In this document: in pieces, positions 1-8,690 of the stretch
Layout: each line of letters begins with the position of its first letter
How positions within the stretch are numbered: the stretch's first letter is position 1
Assembly: GCA_034506395.1 (NCBI GenBank)
Contig: JAPDPQ010000021.1
Span: 32,232-96,231, forward strand
Origin: a candidate division KSB1 bacterium
GTDB lineage: Bacteria > Zhuqueibacterota > Zhuqueibacteria > Thermofontimicrobiales > Thermofontimicrobiaceae
DNA: 64,000 nt
Direction of reading: 5' to 3'
Notes under the pieces: generated by a model
Told to the model about the DNA's origin: nothing
Databases searched by the model: none
Seen by the model: the letters and a program-made list of their open reading frames with translations, nothing else
Program-made: the position numbers and the translations under genes

Positions 1-978
1 ACGAATCACCGAATTAAGTTTCTCCCCAGCGGCAAGCAAAATCTGTTGTTTCAGCAAATCCATTCCAAATACCACTTCTGTGACCGGATGTTCCACTTGA
101 ATTCGCGTATTCATCTCCATGAAATAAAATTTGCCGTCCTCATCCAGCAAAAATTCGATCGTGCCAGCACTCTGGTAATTGACCTGCTTGGCCCCCTTAA
201 TGGCAGTATCGATCAGTCGTTTCCGAATGCGCTCGGTGACTACTGGGGATGGAGATTCTTCAATCAGTTTCTGATGCTTACGCTGGATGGAGCATTCTCG
301 TTCCCCTAAGGCCACAATGTTGCCGTAACGGTCGCCCAATAGTTGTACTTCGATATGGCGCGGACGTTCAAAATATTTTTCGATATACAGGTCAGGATTT
401 TTGAATGCTGCATTCGCTTCGGTTCGGGCGGTGATAAAGGCGGCCTCCAGTTCGCTGCGTTCTCGAACCACTCGCATCCCTTTGCCCCCGCCTCCAGCCG
501 TGGCTTTGAAAATGATCGGATAACCGATCTGTTCGGCAACTGCCTCTGCGGTCTTCAAATCGTTGACCACCCCATCGCTACCAGGGATGGTTGGGATGCC
601 AGCTTTTTTCATCGTGGCTTTGGCGTAGGCTTTATCGCCCATACTCGCAATCATTTCAGAGCTGGGACCGATGAAGTGAATTTTGGAGGACTCGCAGATC
701 TCAGCAAATTGGGCGTTTTCAGCTAAAAAACCGTATCCGGGATGAATTGCATCGGAATTGGTGATCACTGCTGCGCTGATGATTCTCGGAATATTGAGAT
801 AGCTCTCGGAACTTGGTCCTGGACCAATTCGGACGCACTCATCAGCGAACCGAACATGCAACGAATATTCATCCGCTTCTGAATAGACGGCCACAGTGGC
901 GATGCCCAATTCCTTACAGGCCCGGATGATCCGTAATGCGATTTCACCTCGATTGGCTATAAGTATTTTCTTGAACAA
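1..978 (-). CDS. accC: Biotin carboxylase subunit of acetyl-CoA carboxylase (3' partial)
   Basis: AccC carboxylates the biotin of AccB with ATP and bicarbonate, the first step of cytoplasmic fatty acid synthesis. The 326 visible residues open with the classic [14 protein letters not shown] start. The pre-ATP-grasp segment [16 protein letters not shown] follows, then the ATP-grasp domain with the glycine-rich loop [10 protein letters not shown] and the [14 protein letters not shown] metal and substrate site. The family is about 450 residues, so roughly the last 120 lie beyond position 1. Start is a TTG at 978 with GGAG nine bases upstream. accB ends 30 bp upstream on the same strand, the usual accB-accC operon order. 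Confidence 0.96.
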   Translation of the reverse strand, partial: MFKKILIANRGEIALRIIRACKELGIATVAVYSEADEYSLHVRFADECVRIGPGPSSESYLNIPRIISAAVITNSDAIHPGYGFLAENAQFAEICESSKIHFIGPSSEMIASMGDKAYAKATMKKAGIPTIPGSDGVVNDLKTAEAVAEQIGYPIIFKATAGGGGKGMRVVRERSELEAAFITARTEANAAFKNPDLYIEKYFERPRHIEVQLLGDRYGNIVALGERECSIQRKHQKLIEESPSPVVTERIRKRLIDTAIKGAKQVNYQSAGTIEFLLDEDGKFYFMEMNTRIQVEHPVTEVVFGMDLLKQQILLAAGEKLNSVIR

Positions 979-1008
979 CCCTAAGATCTCCAGCAGTTAA
1001 ACTTCGGC

Positions 1009-1509
1009 TCACAGCTTTTCAATTTTGAACAAGACCTGATTGTATTCGACTGGTTGGGCATTTTCAACAAGGATCGCGACGATGCGGCCACGCCACTCAG
1101 ACTCGATTTCATTCATGAGCTTCATGGCTTCAATAATGCAAAGAACCTGGTTCGGTGCCACAATATCACCAACTTCGACGTAAGGTGGCGCATCTGGTGC
1201 CGGTGCTCGATAGAAAGTTCCCACCATCGGTGACCTCACCTCGACGATGTTATCGGAACTTGGCTCTGGAGCAGGTGGTGCAACTGCGGCGACTGGCGAT
1301 TGGGCGCCCGGCAATGAGGCGACCTCCTGAACCTGGGGCAAAGGTGTAGGCAGCGAGGCAGAGGGAGGAGGTGCAACGATCGTTGAGGGCGCTGATGAGT
1401 TCGTGCCTTTGCGAATACGCACTTTCTTGCCCCAACGACTGACCTCAAGTTCATTAATTTGGCTTTGTTCGACCAGTTCAATTAATTTCTTAATTTCTTT
1501 CGGCCTCAT
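1009..1509 (-). CDS. accB: Biotin carboxyl carrier protein of acetyl-CoA carboxylase
   Basis: AccB carries the carboxybiotin between AccC and the carboxyltransferase. The 166-residue protein has the usual three parts: an N-terminal helix-rich segment ([15 protein letters not shown]), a Pro/Ala-rich linker at about 40-85, and a C-terminal biotinyl domain with the modification motif [10 protein letters not shown], target lysine about K130. The frame is open upstream to 1560, but the ATG at 1509 has a good AGGAG six to seven bases before it and gives a family-typical length. It is first in an operon with accC. A sigma70-like promoter lies about 350 bp upstream, implying a long leader. Confidence 0.95.
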   Translation of the reverse strand: MRPKEIKKLIELVEQSQINELEVSRWGKKVRIRKGTNSSAPSTIVAPPPSASLPTPLPQVQEVASLPGAQSPVAAVAPPAPEPSSDNIVEVRSPMVGTFYRAPAPDAPPYVEVGDIVAPNQVLCIIEAMKLMNEIESEWRGRIVAILVENAQPVEYNQVLFKIEKL

Positions 1510-2075
1510 CCTTTTCTCCTGATTAATGACAGTAGCTTCGGCGTTCTCCTCGGCCTCCATCCGAAGCTAACATGATCTCTTCAAAATTCCCCAACAAGGG
1601 CATGGTCTTACCATTTGTCCCCTGACGATCATAAAGACTGTAAAACATAAATCCACTGACCAGTGGATTGATCTTTTGAGTTGCGGATGATATAATTAGC
1701 GACACAGTTCAAATAAGAATCAGAACAAAGCAATACGAAAATTTCGTCCTTCCGTGAACGGAAACGCTCCAAAATCTTTCGGCTTCGATTTACCCATAAA
1801 AACCGAAGCTCCACTGCTGCTCGGCAAATGCACGATATCGCAACCCAAAATTTTGAGCTGAAATTTAACCGGAAAAGAAATAAAAGTCAAGATTTTTCTG
1901 GACAGATCAAAAATAACCAGAACTGCATCAGCTTGCCAGAACGAAGATAATTGATTCAAATATTCTCGCTGCGTTGAACATGCCGCCGAAGTTTAATATT
2001 GAATCAAATCTTACAAAATAGATGGCGTTTGATCCAATTATGTTTCAGCATGTGAGAGCACTGGATCGCAGCATC
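1510..2075. other. Intergenic region upstream of accB
   Basis: This 566-bp stretch separates gatB from accB. It holds one good minus-strand promoter (1862-1890) and no convincing gene. The short minus frames inside (for example 1720-1959 and 1629-1814) lack Shine-Dalgarno sites and have no recognisable family. If the promoter is used, about 345 nt of untranslated leader precede accB. Confidence 0.5.
1862..1890 (-). promoter_or_regulatory. Sigma70-like promoter for accBC
   Basis: On the minus strand, TTGACT (1890-1885) and TAAATT (1867-1862) are separated by exactly 17 bp. The boxes face accB. The predicted transcript would begin near 1855. Confidence 0.5.
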
Positions 2076-3530
2076 TCACTGGCTCAATAATACTTTTCGA
2101 AGCAATTCACTGACCAGTTGCGGATCGGCGCGATGCCCGGTCTGTTCCATTATTTGTCCCATGAAGAAGCCCCACAATTTGGTTTTTCCAGCGTGGAATT
2201 GAGCTACCGCTTCGGGGTTGCGCTGGAGCACATACCTGACGATTTCCGCCAAATAGTCGCTATCGGCAATCTGGCTGAGGCTGTGCTCAATGAGGATCTC
2301 CCTTGCAGGACGGCCAGTGGTTAGCATCCGTTTGAAAATTTCGCGAGCCGAGAGGTCATTCACCTTTCGTTCGGTCAGCAAACTCAGCAACTCTGCCAGT
2401 GCATGGCTGGTGATCGGCACATCTTTTACATTCGAGATATGTTGGATCGCCGGTGAGACGAACTCGAGCATCCAACGGCTCAATAAGTGATGATCCGATA
2501 CCAGTAGGGCGACCTGTTCAAAATAATCGGCCAGGACTTTGTCTGCGGTGAGTCGCTCTGCCCGCGATCGATCTAGATGATACTGGGCGATGAAGCGATC
2601 GCGACGGGCGAGGGGCAATTCGGGCATTTGTTTCTGGATCGTTTCGATCTCAGTTCGGTCTATCGAGAATGGGAGCAAATCTGGCTCTGGGAAATACCGA
2701 TAATCATGGGACGCTTCTTTGCGACGCATGGGGATGGCCGTGCGGGTTCGGGCGTCCCAGAGTAAAGTCTCGTTGCTAATGCTGCCGCCATTTTCAAGCA
2801 GCTTCATTTGCCGGTTGATCTCAAATTCCAGGGCCTGGCGCAGCGCATGAATAGAGTTGAGATTTTTTATTTCGGTCTTTTGCCCCGATTGAGCAGAGCC
2901 TGGGCGCTGCACCGAGATATTGGCGTCGCAGCGCATTCTGCCTTCTTCCAAATTGCCATCGCTGATCTCTAAATAGCGCACAAGCTGTCGCACTGCGGAA
3001 AAGCAGAATACTGCTTGTTGCGCAGAATGGATTTCTGGTTCGGTGACGATTTCGACAAGCGGCACTCCGCAGCGATTGAAATCGATCAGGCTCTCGCGTT
3101 TCGGTACCCAATCTTCATCATGGATCAATTTGCCAGCATCTTCTTCAAGATGGATACGCGCGATTCCAATTTTTTGCCGCGAGCCTTGGTGCTCAAATTC
3201 GATGTAACCTTTCCAACCTATCGGGGCATCGAATTGGGAGATCTGATAGCCTTTTGGCAGATCTGGATAAAAGTAACTTTTCCGAACGAATCGAGAATGC
3301 TGAGCAATCTGGCAATGGGTTGCCAACCCCAATTTGATCGCCAGGGCCACTGCTGAGCGGTTCACCATCGGAAGCGTTCCAGGCAATCCCAGACAGATGG
3401 GGCAGACGTTGGAATTGGGTAGAGCCCCAAATTGGGTACTGCACTGACAGAACAACTTTGAGGCAGTGAGCAGTTGGACATGAATTTCAAGCCCAATCAC
3501 TGGCAGGTATTTGGAATGGTCAAATGTCAT
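2076..3530 (-). CDS. gatB: Aspartyl/glutamyl-tRNA(Asn/Gln) amidotransferase subunit B
   Basis: GatB binds misacylated Glu-tRNA(Gln) or Asp-tRNA(Asn), phosphorylates the side chain and receives ammonia from GatA. The 484-residue protein has the GatB start (YLPVIGLEIHVQL), a zinc-type cysteine set at about C28, C30, C43 and C46, and the family signature around NRCGVPLVEIVTEPEI. It has a C-terminal YqeY-like tail ending near LLRKVLLSQ. The frame is open further upstream, but the ATG at 3530 matches the family start and overlaps the end of gatA by 11 bp in another frame, indicating translational coupling. No gatC is present in the window. Confidence 0.96.
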   Translation of the reverse strand: MTFDHSKYLPVIGLEIHVQLLTASKLFCQCSTQFGALPNSNVCPICLGLPGTLPMVNRSAVALAIKLGLATHCQIAQHSRFVRKSYFYPDLPKGYQISQFDAPIGWKGYIEFEHQGSRQKIGIARIHLEEDAGKLIHDEDWVPKRESLIDFNRCGVPLVEIVTEPEIHSAQQAVFCFSAVRQLVRYLEISDGNLEEGRMRCDANISVQRPGSAQSGQKTEIKNLNSIHALRQALEFEINRQMKLLENGGSISNETLLWDARTRTAIPMRRKEASHDYRYFPEPDLLPFSIDRTEIETIQKQMPELPLARRDRFIAQYHLDRSRAERLTADKVLADYFEQVALLVSDHHLLSRWMLEFVSPAIQHISNVKDVPITSHALAELLSLLTERKVNDLSAREIFKRMLTTGRPAREILIEHSLSQIADSDYLAEIVRYVLQRNPEAVAQFHAGKTKLWGFFMGQIMEQTGHRADPQLVSELLRKVLLSQ

Positions 3531-4971
3531 GGTTTGTTTGATGGATTGCTCGTTCCAAGCTCGACCCAACTTGAAATAATGTTGGTTCGTTGTACGGTTT
3601 AGCCAAGAATTGGACTCCGATTGGTAGTCCTTGCGGGTCATTACCGACAGGCAATGTGAGGCTGGGGAGCCCACCCAAATTTGCTGATACAGTGTAGAGA
3701 TCAGAGAGGTACATGCTCAGAGGATCGTTTGTTTTCTCACCGAGCCGAAACGCCGGGGTTGCTGTGGTTGGGGCGATCAGGCAATCACATACTTCAAACG
3801 CGCTGTCGAAATCTTGTTTGATCAGCGCGCGTACCCGCTGCGCAGTCTGGTAATATTGATCATAATATCCTGAGGAAAGCACGAAATTGCCGAGCATAAT
3901 GCGGCGTTTTACTTCTGGGCCAAACCCCTCTGATCGCGTTAAATCGTACATTTCATCCAAATCAGAGGCTTGAGGATGGCGAAAGCCATACCGAACCCCA
4001 TCAAAGCGAGCCAGATTTGACGCTGCCTCGGCACTGGCAAGAACGTAGTAACAGGCTACTGCGTAATCGAAATGGGGTAGAGAGAGTTCGATGAAGGTTG
4101 CACCACCTTGTTCCAACAATCGACGGCAGAGTTCGATTCTGGCGCGAATCGTCTGATCAAGACCGGGTACGAAATATTCGGTTGGCCAACCGATTTTCAG
4201 GCCAGCAATAGAACGATCGCAATAGCGAGAATAATACGGAACCGAAATGGGGGAAGAGGTCGCATCGCGGGGATCGTGGCCAGCAATGACTTGGAGTAAT
4301 AGGGCTGCATCAGGGATATTCCGGGTAATAATGCCGATCTGATCGAGCGATGAAGCAAAGGCCACTAAACCAAACCGTGATACGCGACCATAAGTGGGTT
4401 TAAGCCCCACAACGCCGCAGAATGCTGCTGGCTGGCGAACTGAACCACCAGTGTCTGAACCAAGTGCTGCCATAGCCAGATCAGCGGCAACGGCAGCGGC
4501 GGATCCCCCTGAGGAACCGCCAGCCACTCGATCCAGCGCATGCGGATTCTTGACCGGGCCGTACCAGGAGTACTCGTTCGAAGAACCCATCCCGAACTCA
4601 TCCATATTGGTCTTGCCGATAATAATGGCATCCGCTTGCTCTACTCGCTCGATCACGGTGGCACTATAAGGGGAGCGGTAGGCGCTAAGAATTCTTGAAC
4701 CGCATGTTAGTGGTTCATTATCAATGCTAATATTATCTTTAATCGCTAAAATGAGACCTGCCAGCATGCCAGCAGTCCCTTTTTGCAACTTATGATCCAC
4801 TTCTGCCGCCTTTTTCAGCGCCCGATCGTGGCAAATCGTAATAAAGGCGTTGTATTGATCATGATTATTGATGCGATTCAAATAATATTGAGTGAGCTCG
4901 CGGCAGGAGTAGCTATGGCGATCTAAAGCGTTACGGACGTCAGAGAAGCCTATGCCCATCCAGCTCAACAA
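3520..4971 (-). CDS. gatA: Aspartyl/glutamyl-tRNA amidotransferase subunit A
   Basis: GatA is the amidase-signature subunit that hydrolyses glutamine and channels ammonia to GatB. The Lys / cis-Ser / Ser triad is visible: K in LAIKDNI (about K78), the serines of AGGSSGGSAAAV (about 153-154) and S of GSDTGGSVRQP (about S177). The start is uncertain. A TTG at 4971 has AGGAG seven bases upstream and is preferred; a TTG at 4998 without a ribosome site and an ATG at 4932 are alternatives. The gene precedes and overlaps gatB. Confidence 0.95.
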   Translation of the reverse strand: MLSWMGIGFSDVRNALDRHSYSCRELTQYYLNRINNHDQYNAFITICHDRALKKAAEVDHKLQKGTAGMLAGLILAIKDNISIDNEPLTCGSRILSAYRSPYSATVIERVEQADAIIIGKTNMDEFGMGSSNEYSWYGPVKNPHALDRVAGGSSGGSAAAVAADLAMAALGSDTGGSVRQPAAFCGVVGLKPTYGRVSRFGLVAFASSLDQIGIITRNIPDAALLLQVIAGHDPRDATSSPISVPYYSRYCDRSIAGLKIGWPTEYFVPGLDQTIRARIELCRRLLEQGGATFIELSLPHFDYAVACYYVLASAEAASNLARFDGVRYGFRHPQASDLDEMYDLTRSEGFGPEVKRRIMLGNFVLSSGYYDQYYQTAQRVRALIKQDFDSAFEVCDCLIAPTTATPAFRLGEKTNDPLSMYLSDLYTVSANLGGLPSLTLPVGNDPQGLPIGVQFLAKPYNEPTLFQVGSSLERAIHQTNHDI

Positions 4972-5128
4972 TGATTTTCTCCTCGTAGCATCTGCCAAAT
5001 TTTCTTTGAGTGGTCTGACCTCGCAATTTCGTCAAACAAAAATTGATCATTAGGCCGCATCGGCTTGGGATTTGCGCAGAACAGAGCAGGAACGATCAGA
5101 GCGGATCAATGTCGTTGAAATGCAGCAG

Positions 5129-5320
5129 CTATGCTTTTTCATCCTGTTTTGCTTCTTCGATCTTTTTTGGGGGTTCTTCATCTTTCCCCTGGGTGGCTTT
5201 TTTAAACTCCCGAATCCCCTTGCCGAGCCCGGCTGCCAGGTCCGGCAATTTCTTCGCCCCAAATAGCAAAATGATAATAAAAAAGATGACCAGCAATTCT
5301 TGTATGCCTAATCCGAACAT
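5129..5320 (-). CDS. tatA: Sec-independent translocase protein TatA/TatE family
   Basis: TatA oligomers form the pore-like element of the twin-arginine pathway, which exports folded proteins. The 63-residue protein has the full layout: a short periplasmic N-terminus with [12 protein letters not shown], one membrane helix at about 5-20, the FGAKKLPDL hinge, an amphipathic helix ([12 protein letters not shown]) and a charged lysine/glutamate-rich tail. The ATG at 5320 has GGAGG four bases upstream; the frame continues to 5359 but the family start fits 5320. A second tatA lies 187 bp upstream on the same strand. No tatC is in the window. Confidence 0.93.
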   Translation of the reverse strand: MFGLGIQELLVIFFIIILLFGAKKLPDLAAGLGKGIREFKKATQGKDEEPPKKIEEAKQDEKA

Positions 5321-5507
5321 TTTTCCTCCACAATTTAGTTTCAATCTTGCGCTCTGCAATATGAAAAATAAAAAATTTGTCGCTATTTCTCCTTCGAATG
5401 GGGGCTCTTTTGGACTTTGCCTGCCAATCGATATGCTTGATTATTTTTTAGCTCTGATGGCGATCCTTAAAAAATCACCAATATATTAACTAAAGCTCTC
5501 GAGAACG

Positions 5508-5696
5508 CTATTCTTTAATCTGTCGATCGATATCGGTGAAATCGATTTCATCTTTGACGTCGTCCATCGCTTTACGAAATTGCCGGATCCCTTTGCCAAT
5601 GCCGCGAGCAAGCTCTGGCAATCGCTTGGACCCGAACAACAATAAAATGACAAGCATAATTAACAGCAATTCTGGAGTCCCAACTGTACCGAACAT
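5508..5696 (-). CDS. tatA: Sec-independent translocase protein TatA/TatE family (second copy)
   Basis: A second TatA-type protein of 62 residues. It has an N-terminal membrane helix (GTPELLLIMLVILLLFG), the FGSKRLPELARG hinge, an amphipathic helix (GIGKGIRQFRKAMDD) and an acidic tail. It starts at an ATG with AGGAGG nine bases upstream. The two neighbouring copies share the hinge and amphipathic helix but differ in helix sequence and tail, so this is an old duplication rather than a recent one. It could act as TatE or TatB-like partner; the TatB hallmark of a long C-terminal coil is absent. Confidence 0.93.
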   Translation of the reverse strand: MFGTVGTPELLLIMLVILLLFGSKRLPELARGIGKGIRQFRKAMDDVKDEIDFTDIDRQIKE

Positions 5697-5858
5697 ATAG
5701 AATCACCTCCTGAGCAGAAGGATGCCCACAAAATTATTGGGCTTCCCAAACTCGATATAGAAATTTTATACAAATGTCATAGAGACAAACAAGGCTGACG
5801 CATAACGAGCAAACGGATCGAATTCCATCGCATGAAGGGATGGGATCAGTGCATTCGT

Positions 5859-6134
5859 TTAATAACGATTTTGGTGATACCAGCGCAGCAAGTATGCCGC
5901 AAATGCAATGCTGACGATCCCAATAACATTCAAGATAAATTTAAACCCCAGAGTGAAACTGAGAAAACCTAAATTCAGTGTCACGGGATCGAATCCAATG
6001 GTAGCGGATCTGATAAAGAACTGTTTTACCACGCCATCTGGCAAGAGCAATGCTAAGAGATTGCCCAATGCTGAACCGATAATTGCTCCAAGAATCAGAA
6101 AGACGACGATGATTCCTAACGGTCTTTTGCGCAT
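5859..6134 (-). CDS. DUF4321 family small membrane protein
   Basis: A 91-residue protein with two predicted membrane helices, about residues 6-30 (GIIVVFLILGAIIGSALGNLL) and about 63-85. Between them is a segment containing the family-like DPVTLNLGFLSFTLGFKF pattern, and it ends LRWYHQNRY. This arrangement matches DUF4321, a family of unknown function. The ATG at 6134 has AGGA seven bases upstream. It lies 68 bp downstream of pssA and may be the last gene of the purC-psd-pssA unit. The function is unknown; assignment rests on recalled family pattern. Confidence 0.7.
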   Translation of the reverse strand: MRKRPLGIIVVFLILGAIIGSALGNLLALLLPDGVVKQFFIRSATIGFDPVTLNLGFLSFTLGFKFILNVIGIVSIAFAAYLLRWYHQNRY

Positions 6135-6202
6135 CTTTTGATCCTAAAGTTCATTTGCTATATTCGTTCTGACATCAAATATAATTAAAATGAATTAAAA
6201 AT

Positions 6203-6970
6203 TCAATTGCTTTTTTGAGATAAATGAACCGTTTTACTCTCGCGGGGTAATTTCGAACCGCGAGTTTGGTGATAAATATATCGAATCACCCCCCATAAGA
6301 TATAGGCGATAGTCATGGGATAAAAGGTTTCATGAGTTCGGAGCGCCAGGATTGTCAATAGAATGAAAATAAGAATGATGCCGATTGAGTTTTTTGCTCC
6401 TTGTCGAAAAGACAACTTGGGAAGCGTATAATACTCTACCGGACTTATCATTAACCCGCAGACCAGAAGCAGTTGAGGAACAAGGATGCGAGATAAATGA
6501 ATATCGTCCCAAAAATGATAATTGAAAATAACGAAGGAAGCAGTACATAAAGCAGAATAGGGGATTGGCAGTCCAACAAATTTGGTCTTTGGTTTATTGC
6601 CATACAGAACGTTGAACCTGGCCAGTCGAATTCCTCCGAATAACAGCGGAAGAAAACTAATAATAATCCCCAACCGGCCTAAATTGACCAAATAGACCTT
6701 ATATAGTAAAATAGATGGCGCCACTCCGAATGAAGCAAGATCGGCCAGTGAATCGAATTCGATGCCAAAGCTGCTGGTGGTTCTGGTGAGTCGGGCAAAC
6801 TGCCCATCCAGCACATCGAACACAGCGGCCAGCGAAATGAGCCAGCAGGCCGAAATCACTTTGTCCTCCAGCACGCTGATAGTGCCCAGAAAGCCGCAGA
6901 AAATGTTGAGCGTAGTGAAAAGATTAGGAATGACGCTTTTGGTATTTTTCATCCTCGAATTCAATGCCAA
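6203..6970 (-). CDS. pssA: CDP-diacylglycerol-serine O-phosphatidyltransferase
   Basis: PssA makes phosphatidylserine from CDP-diacylglycerol and serine in the inner membrane. The 255-residue protein carries the complete CDP-alcohol phosphotransferase motif D-G-x2-A-R-x8-G-x3-D-x3-D at about D55, G56, A59, R60, G69, D73 and D77. Several hydrophobic helices follow. The start is a TTG at 6970 with GGAG six bases upstream; the alternative ATG at 6952 has its GAGG directly abutting it. It lies 27 bp after psd, which uses its product, giving a phosphatidylethanolamine synthesis pair; cdsA at 27 kb supplies CDP-diacylglycerol. Confidence 0.95.
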   Translation of the reverse strand: MALNSRMKNTKSVIPNLFTTLNIFCGFLGTISVLEDKVISACWLISLAAVFDVLDGQFARLTRTTSSFGIEFDSLADLASFGVAPSILLYKVYLVNLGRLGIIISFLPLLFGGIRLARFNVLYGNKPKTKFVGLPIPYSALCTASFVIFNYHFWDDIHLSRILVPQLLLVCGLMISPVEYYTLPKLSFRQGAKNSIGIILIFILLTILALRTHETFYPMTIAYILWGVIRYIYHQTRGSKLPRESKTVHLSQKSN

Positions 6971-6997
6971 TTAGCACTCCATTAATAGCTGAAGGGC

Positions 6998-7639
6998 TCA
7001 TTCATATCGGCCAATAATGGTTTCGCCAGCCCGCACCTTTTGATTGAGTTGAACCTGCAATTGAACTTCGAGTGGCAAAAAGAGATCGATACGGGAACCA
7101 AATTTGATCATGCCAAACCGCTGACCGCGCTGCACCGTCCATCCATTGCGAAGATTGCAAACGATCCGCTTGGCGAGGATGCCAGCGATCTGTTTGAACA
7201 ACAATTTTATTTTCTCATTTTCGATGCCAATTAGCGTTTGTTCGTTCTCGTAAGCGGCAGCGGACTGATAAGCTGGCAGAAATTTGCCTTTATTATATTT
7301 TAAATAAGTGACTCGGCCTTCAACTGGGATTCGGTTGACGTGCACATCAAAAACCGACATGAAGATACTGATCCGGTAAACACGGGTCCCGAAAAAAATC
7401 GGCTCGGTTGTTTGATCGAGCAGAATGATCTTCCCATCGGCTGGCGCAACGATGATGTTCGGTTCTGTGGGCACGTGGCGCTCTGGATCGCGGAAAAAAT
7501 AGATCGAAAAGAATACAAGACTCCAGCCGATCAGAGTAAACACCCCGAACAGCGGTCTCGGGTTAATTACAGCGCCGATAGTGATCGCAACGGCCATGGC
7601 GCCGAAAACGACGATGATCGGTGCTCCTTCTTTTGCCAT
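6998..7639 (-). CDS. psd: Phosphatidylserine decarboxylase (short proenzyme type)
   Basis: Psd decarboxylates phosphatidylserine to phosphatidylethanolamine using a pyruvoyl group made by self-cleavage. At 213 residues this is the short form. It has one or two N-terminal membrane helices (about 8-48), the conserved VAPADGKI segment (about 64-71) and FMSVFDVHVNRIP (about 93-105). The cleavage site lies in KFGSRIDLFLP, between about G181 and S182; serine would become the pyruvoyl group. The ATG at 7639 follows a GAGGG site. It sits between purC and pssA on one strand with short spacers. Confidence 0.94.
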   Translation of the reverse strand: MAKEGAPIIVVFGAMAVAITIGAVINPRPLFGVFTLIGWSLVFFSIYFFRDPERHVPTEPNIIVAPADGKIILLDQTTEPIFFGTRVYRISIFMSVFDVHVNRIPVEGRVTYLKYNKGKFLPAYQSAAAYENEQTLIGIENEKIKLLFKQIAGILAKRIVCNLRNGWTVQRGQRFGMIKFGSRIDLFLPLEVQLQVQLNQKVRAGETIIGRYE

Positions 7640-7682
7640 TGATCCCTCAATTGGATAATTGTGCTTTTTATTCAGTCATCCA

Positions 7683-8393
7683 TCAGGACGGCTGGAAGAT
7701 TCGCTTCTTAATTTCTTCCAATTCCATTTCATTGCTCGGTTGGAGCAACTGAAACTCGGATCCGCTGATGTCAGCACCAGGCTTTGCTTCACTGAGCCGA
7801 AAAGTATTCAGTGAAATTTCGTCGCCAAGGACCAGTTTATCCTTGGCGCGGCCGAATTCCAGCGCTAGATCCACTAACCTATAATTCCTGCGTTGAAAGA
7901 ACGACTTCAACACGGCATTGATTTTTGATGTGAGCCGTTCGATCACCCGGATTTCATCAGGGGTAGCCAGTTGCAATGCAATGGCATGGCTCGGATTGAT
8001 CATGGGATTGTTGCGCTGCTCATCTTTTAGATAAAACTCAATAATCGGGTAATTGAGCTCTTTACCGGCCTCAAGTCCAAAACGCTGAGTCAAGCTCCCG
8101 GCTACAATATTGCGAATGGCGATCTCAAGCGGGATCATTTCCAGCCGGCGCACCAGCATTTCCCGACCTCCCAAATCCTTCACGTAATGGGTCGGAATGT
8201 GAAATCCTTCTAAATAATGAAACAAATAACAAGAAATGTCCTTGTTGATGATGCCTTTTCCTTTGATCAGCTCTGCGCTGCTGGCCTCAAAACCCATCGC
8301 ATCATCTTTGAATTCTTGAATCAATTGATCCGATTCTTCGAGGGAATACAATTTTTTTGTTTTCCCATCGTGTAGTTTCTTTTTCTTTTTCAA
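7683..8393 (-). CDS. purC: Phosphoribosylaminoimidazole-succinocarboxamide synthase
   Basis: PurC (SAICAR synthetase) joins aspartate to CAIR with ATP in purine synthesis. The 236-residue protein has the family start (DGKTKKLYS), the substrate segments SYLFHYLEGFHIPTHYV and MIPLEIAIRNIVAGSL, and the C-terminal VDLALEFGR and LGDEISLNTFRL segments. Length is typical of the short bacterial form. The start is a TTG at 8393 with GGAG eight bases upstream. PurB, which acts next, is encoded about 300 bp upstream on the same strand. The gene also heads the psd-pssA unit, 43 bp before psd. Confidence 0.96.
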   Translation of the reverse strand: MKKKKKLHDGKTKKLYSLEESDQLIQEFKDDAMGFEASSAELIKGKGIINKDISCYLFHYLEGFHIPTHYVKDLGGREMLVRRLEMIPLEIAIRNIVAGSLTQRFGLEAGKELNYPIIEFYLKDEQRNNPMINPSHAIALQLATPDEIRVIERLTSKINAVLKSFFQRRNYRLVDLALEFGRAKDKLVLGDEISLNTFRLSEAKPGADISGSEFQLLQPSNEMELEEIKKRIFQPS

Positions 8394-8690
8394 GATGCCG
8401 TCTCCGTCACTAACAATTCTAATTTAATTCCGCGCAAGAAAAACTAACATGAAAATCGATTCTATTATATCTCAAACTCTACTTGCAAGAATAGCCACAG
8501 CCATATGCAAGATTCTATTTTCTAAATCCGCAAGGCAACATCCCAAAATAATTAGCGGTGCTTTTTCTATTAATTTTCCTCTGATTGAGTCACCGCAGCA
8601 CATGGCAATCCATCATTCATTGCATCGACAGCCGACTATCCGCACAATAAAAGTTGCTTCTCCTTTAGAATTTCTTCAGCTGACGATAGG

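Noticed and set aside
1629..1959. Overlapping minus frames upstream of accB that might be a small gene
   Set aside because: No ribosome sites, no family similarity, and they compete with each other for the same DNA. Treated as intergenic.
2577..3356. Plus-strand frames inside gatB and gatA
   Set aside because: Both conserved amidotransferase genes fill the region on the minus strand.
5043..5489. 148-residue plus frame over the first tatA gene
   Set aside because: It lies on the opposite strand across a clear TatA with good ribosome site. It is a shadow frame.
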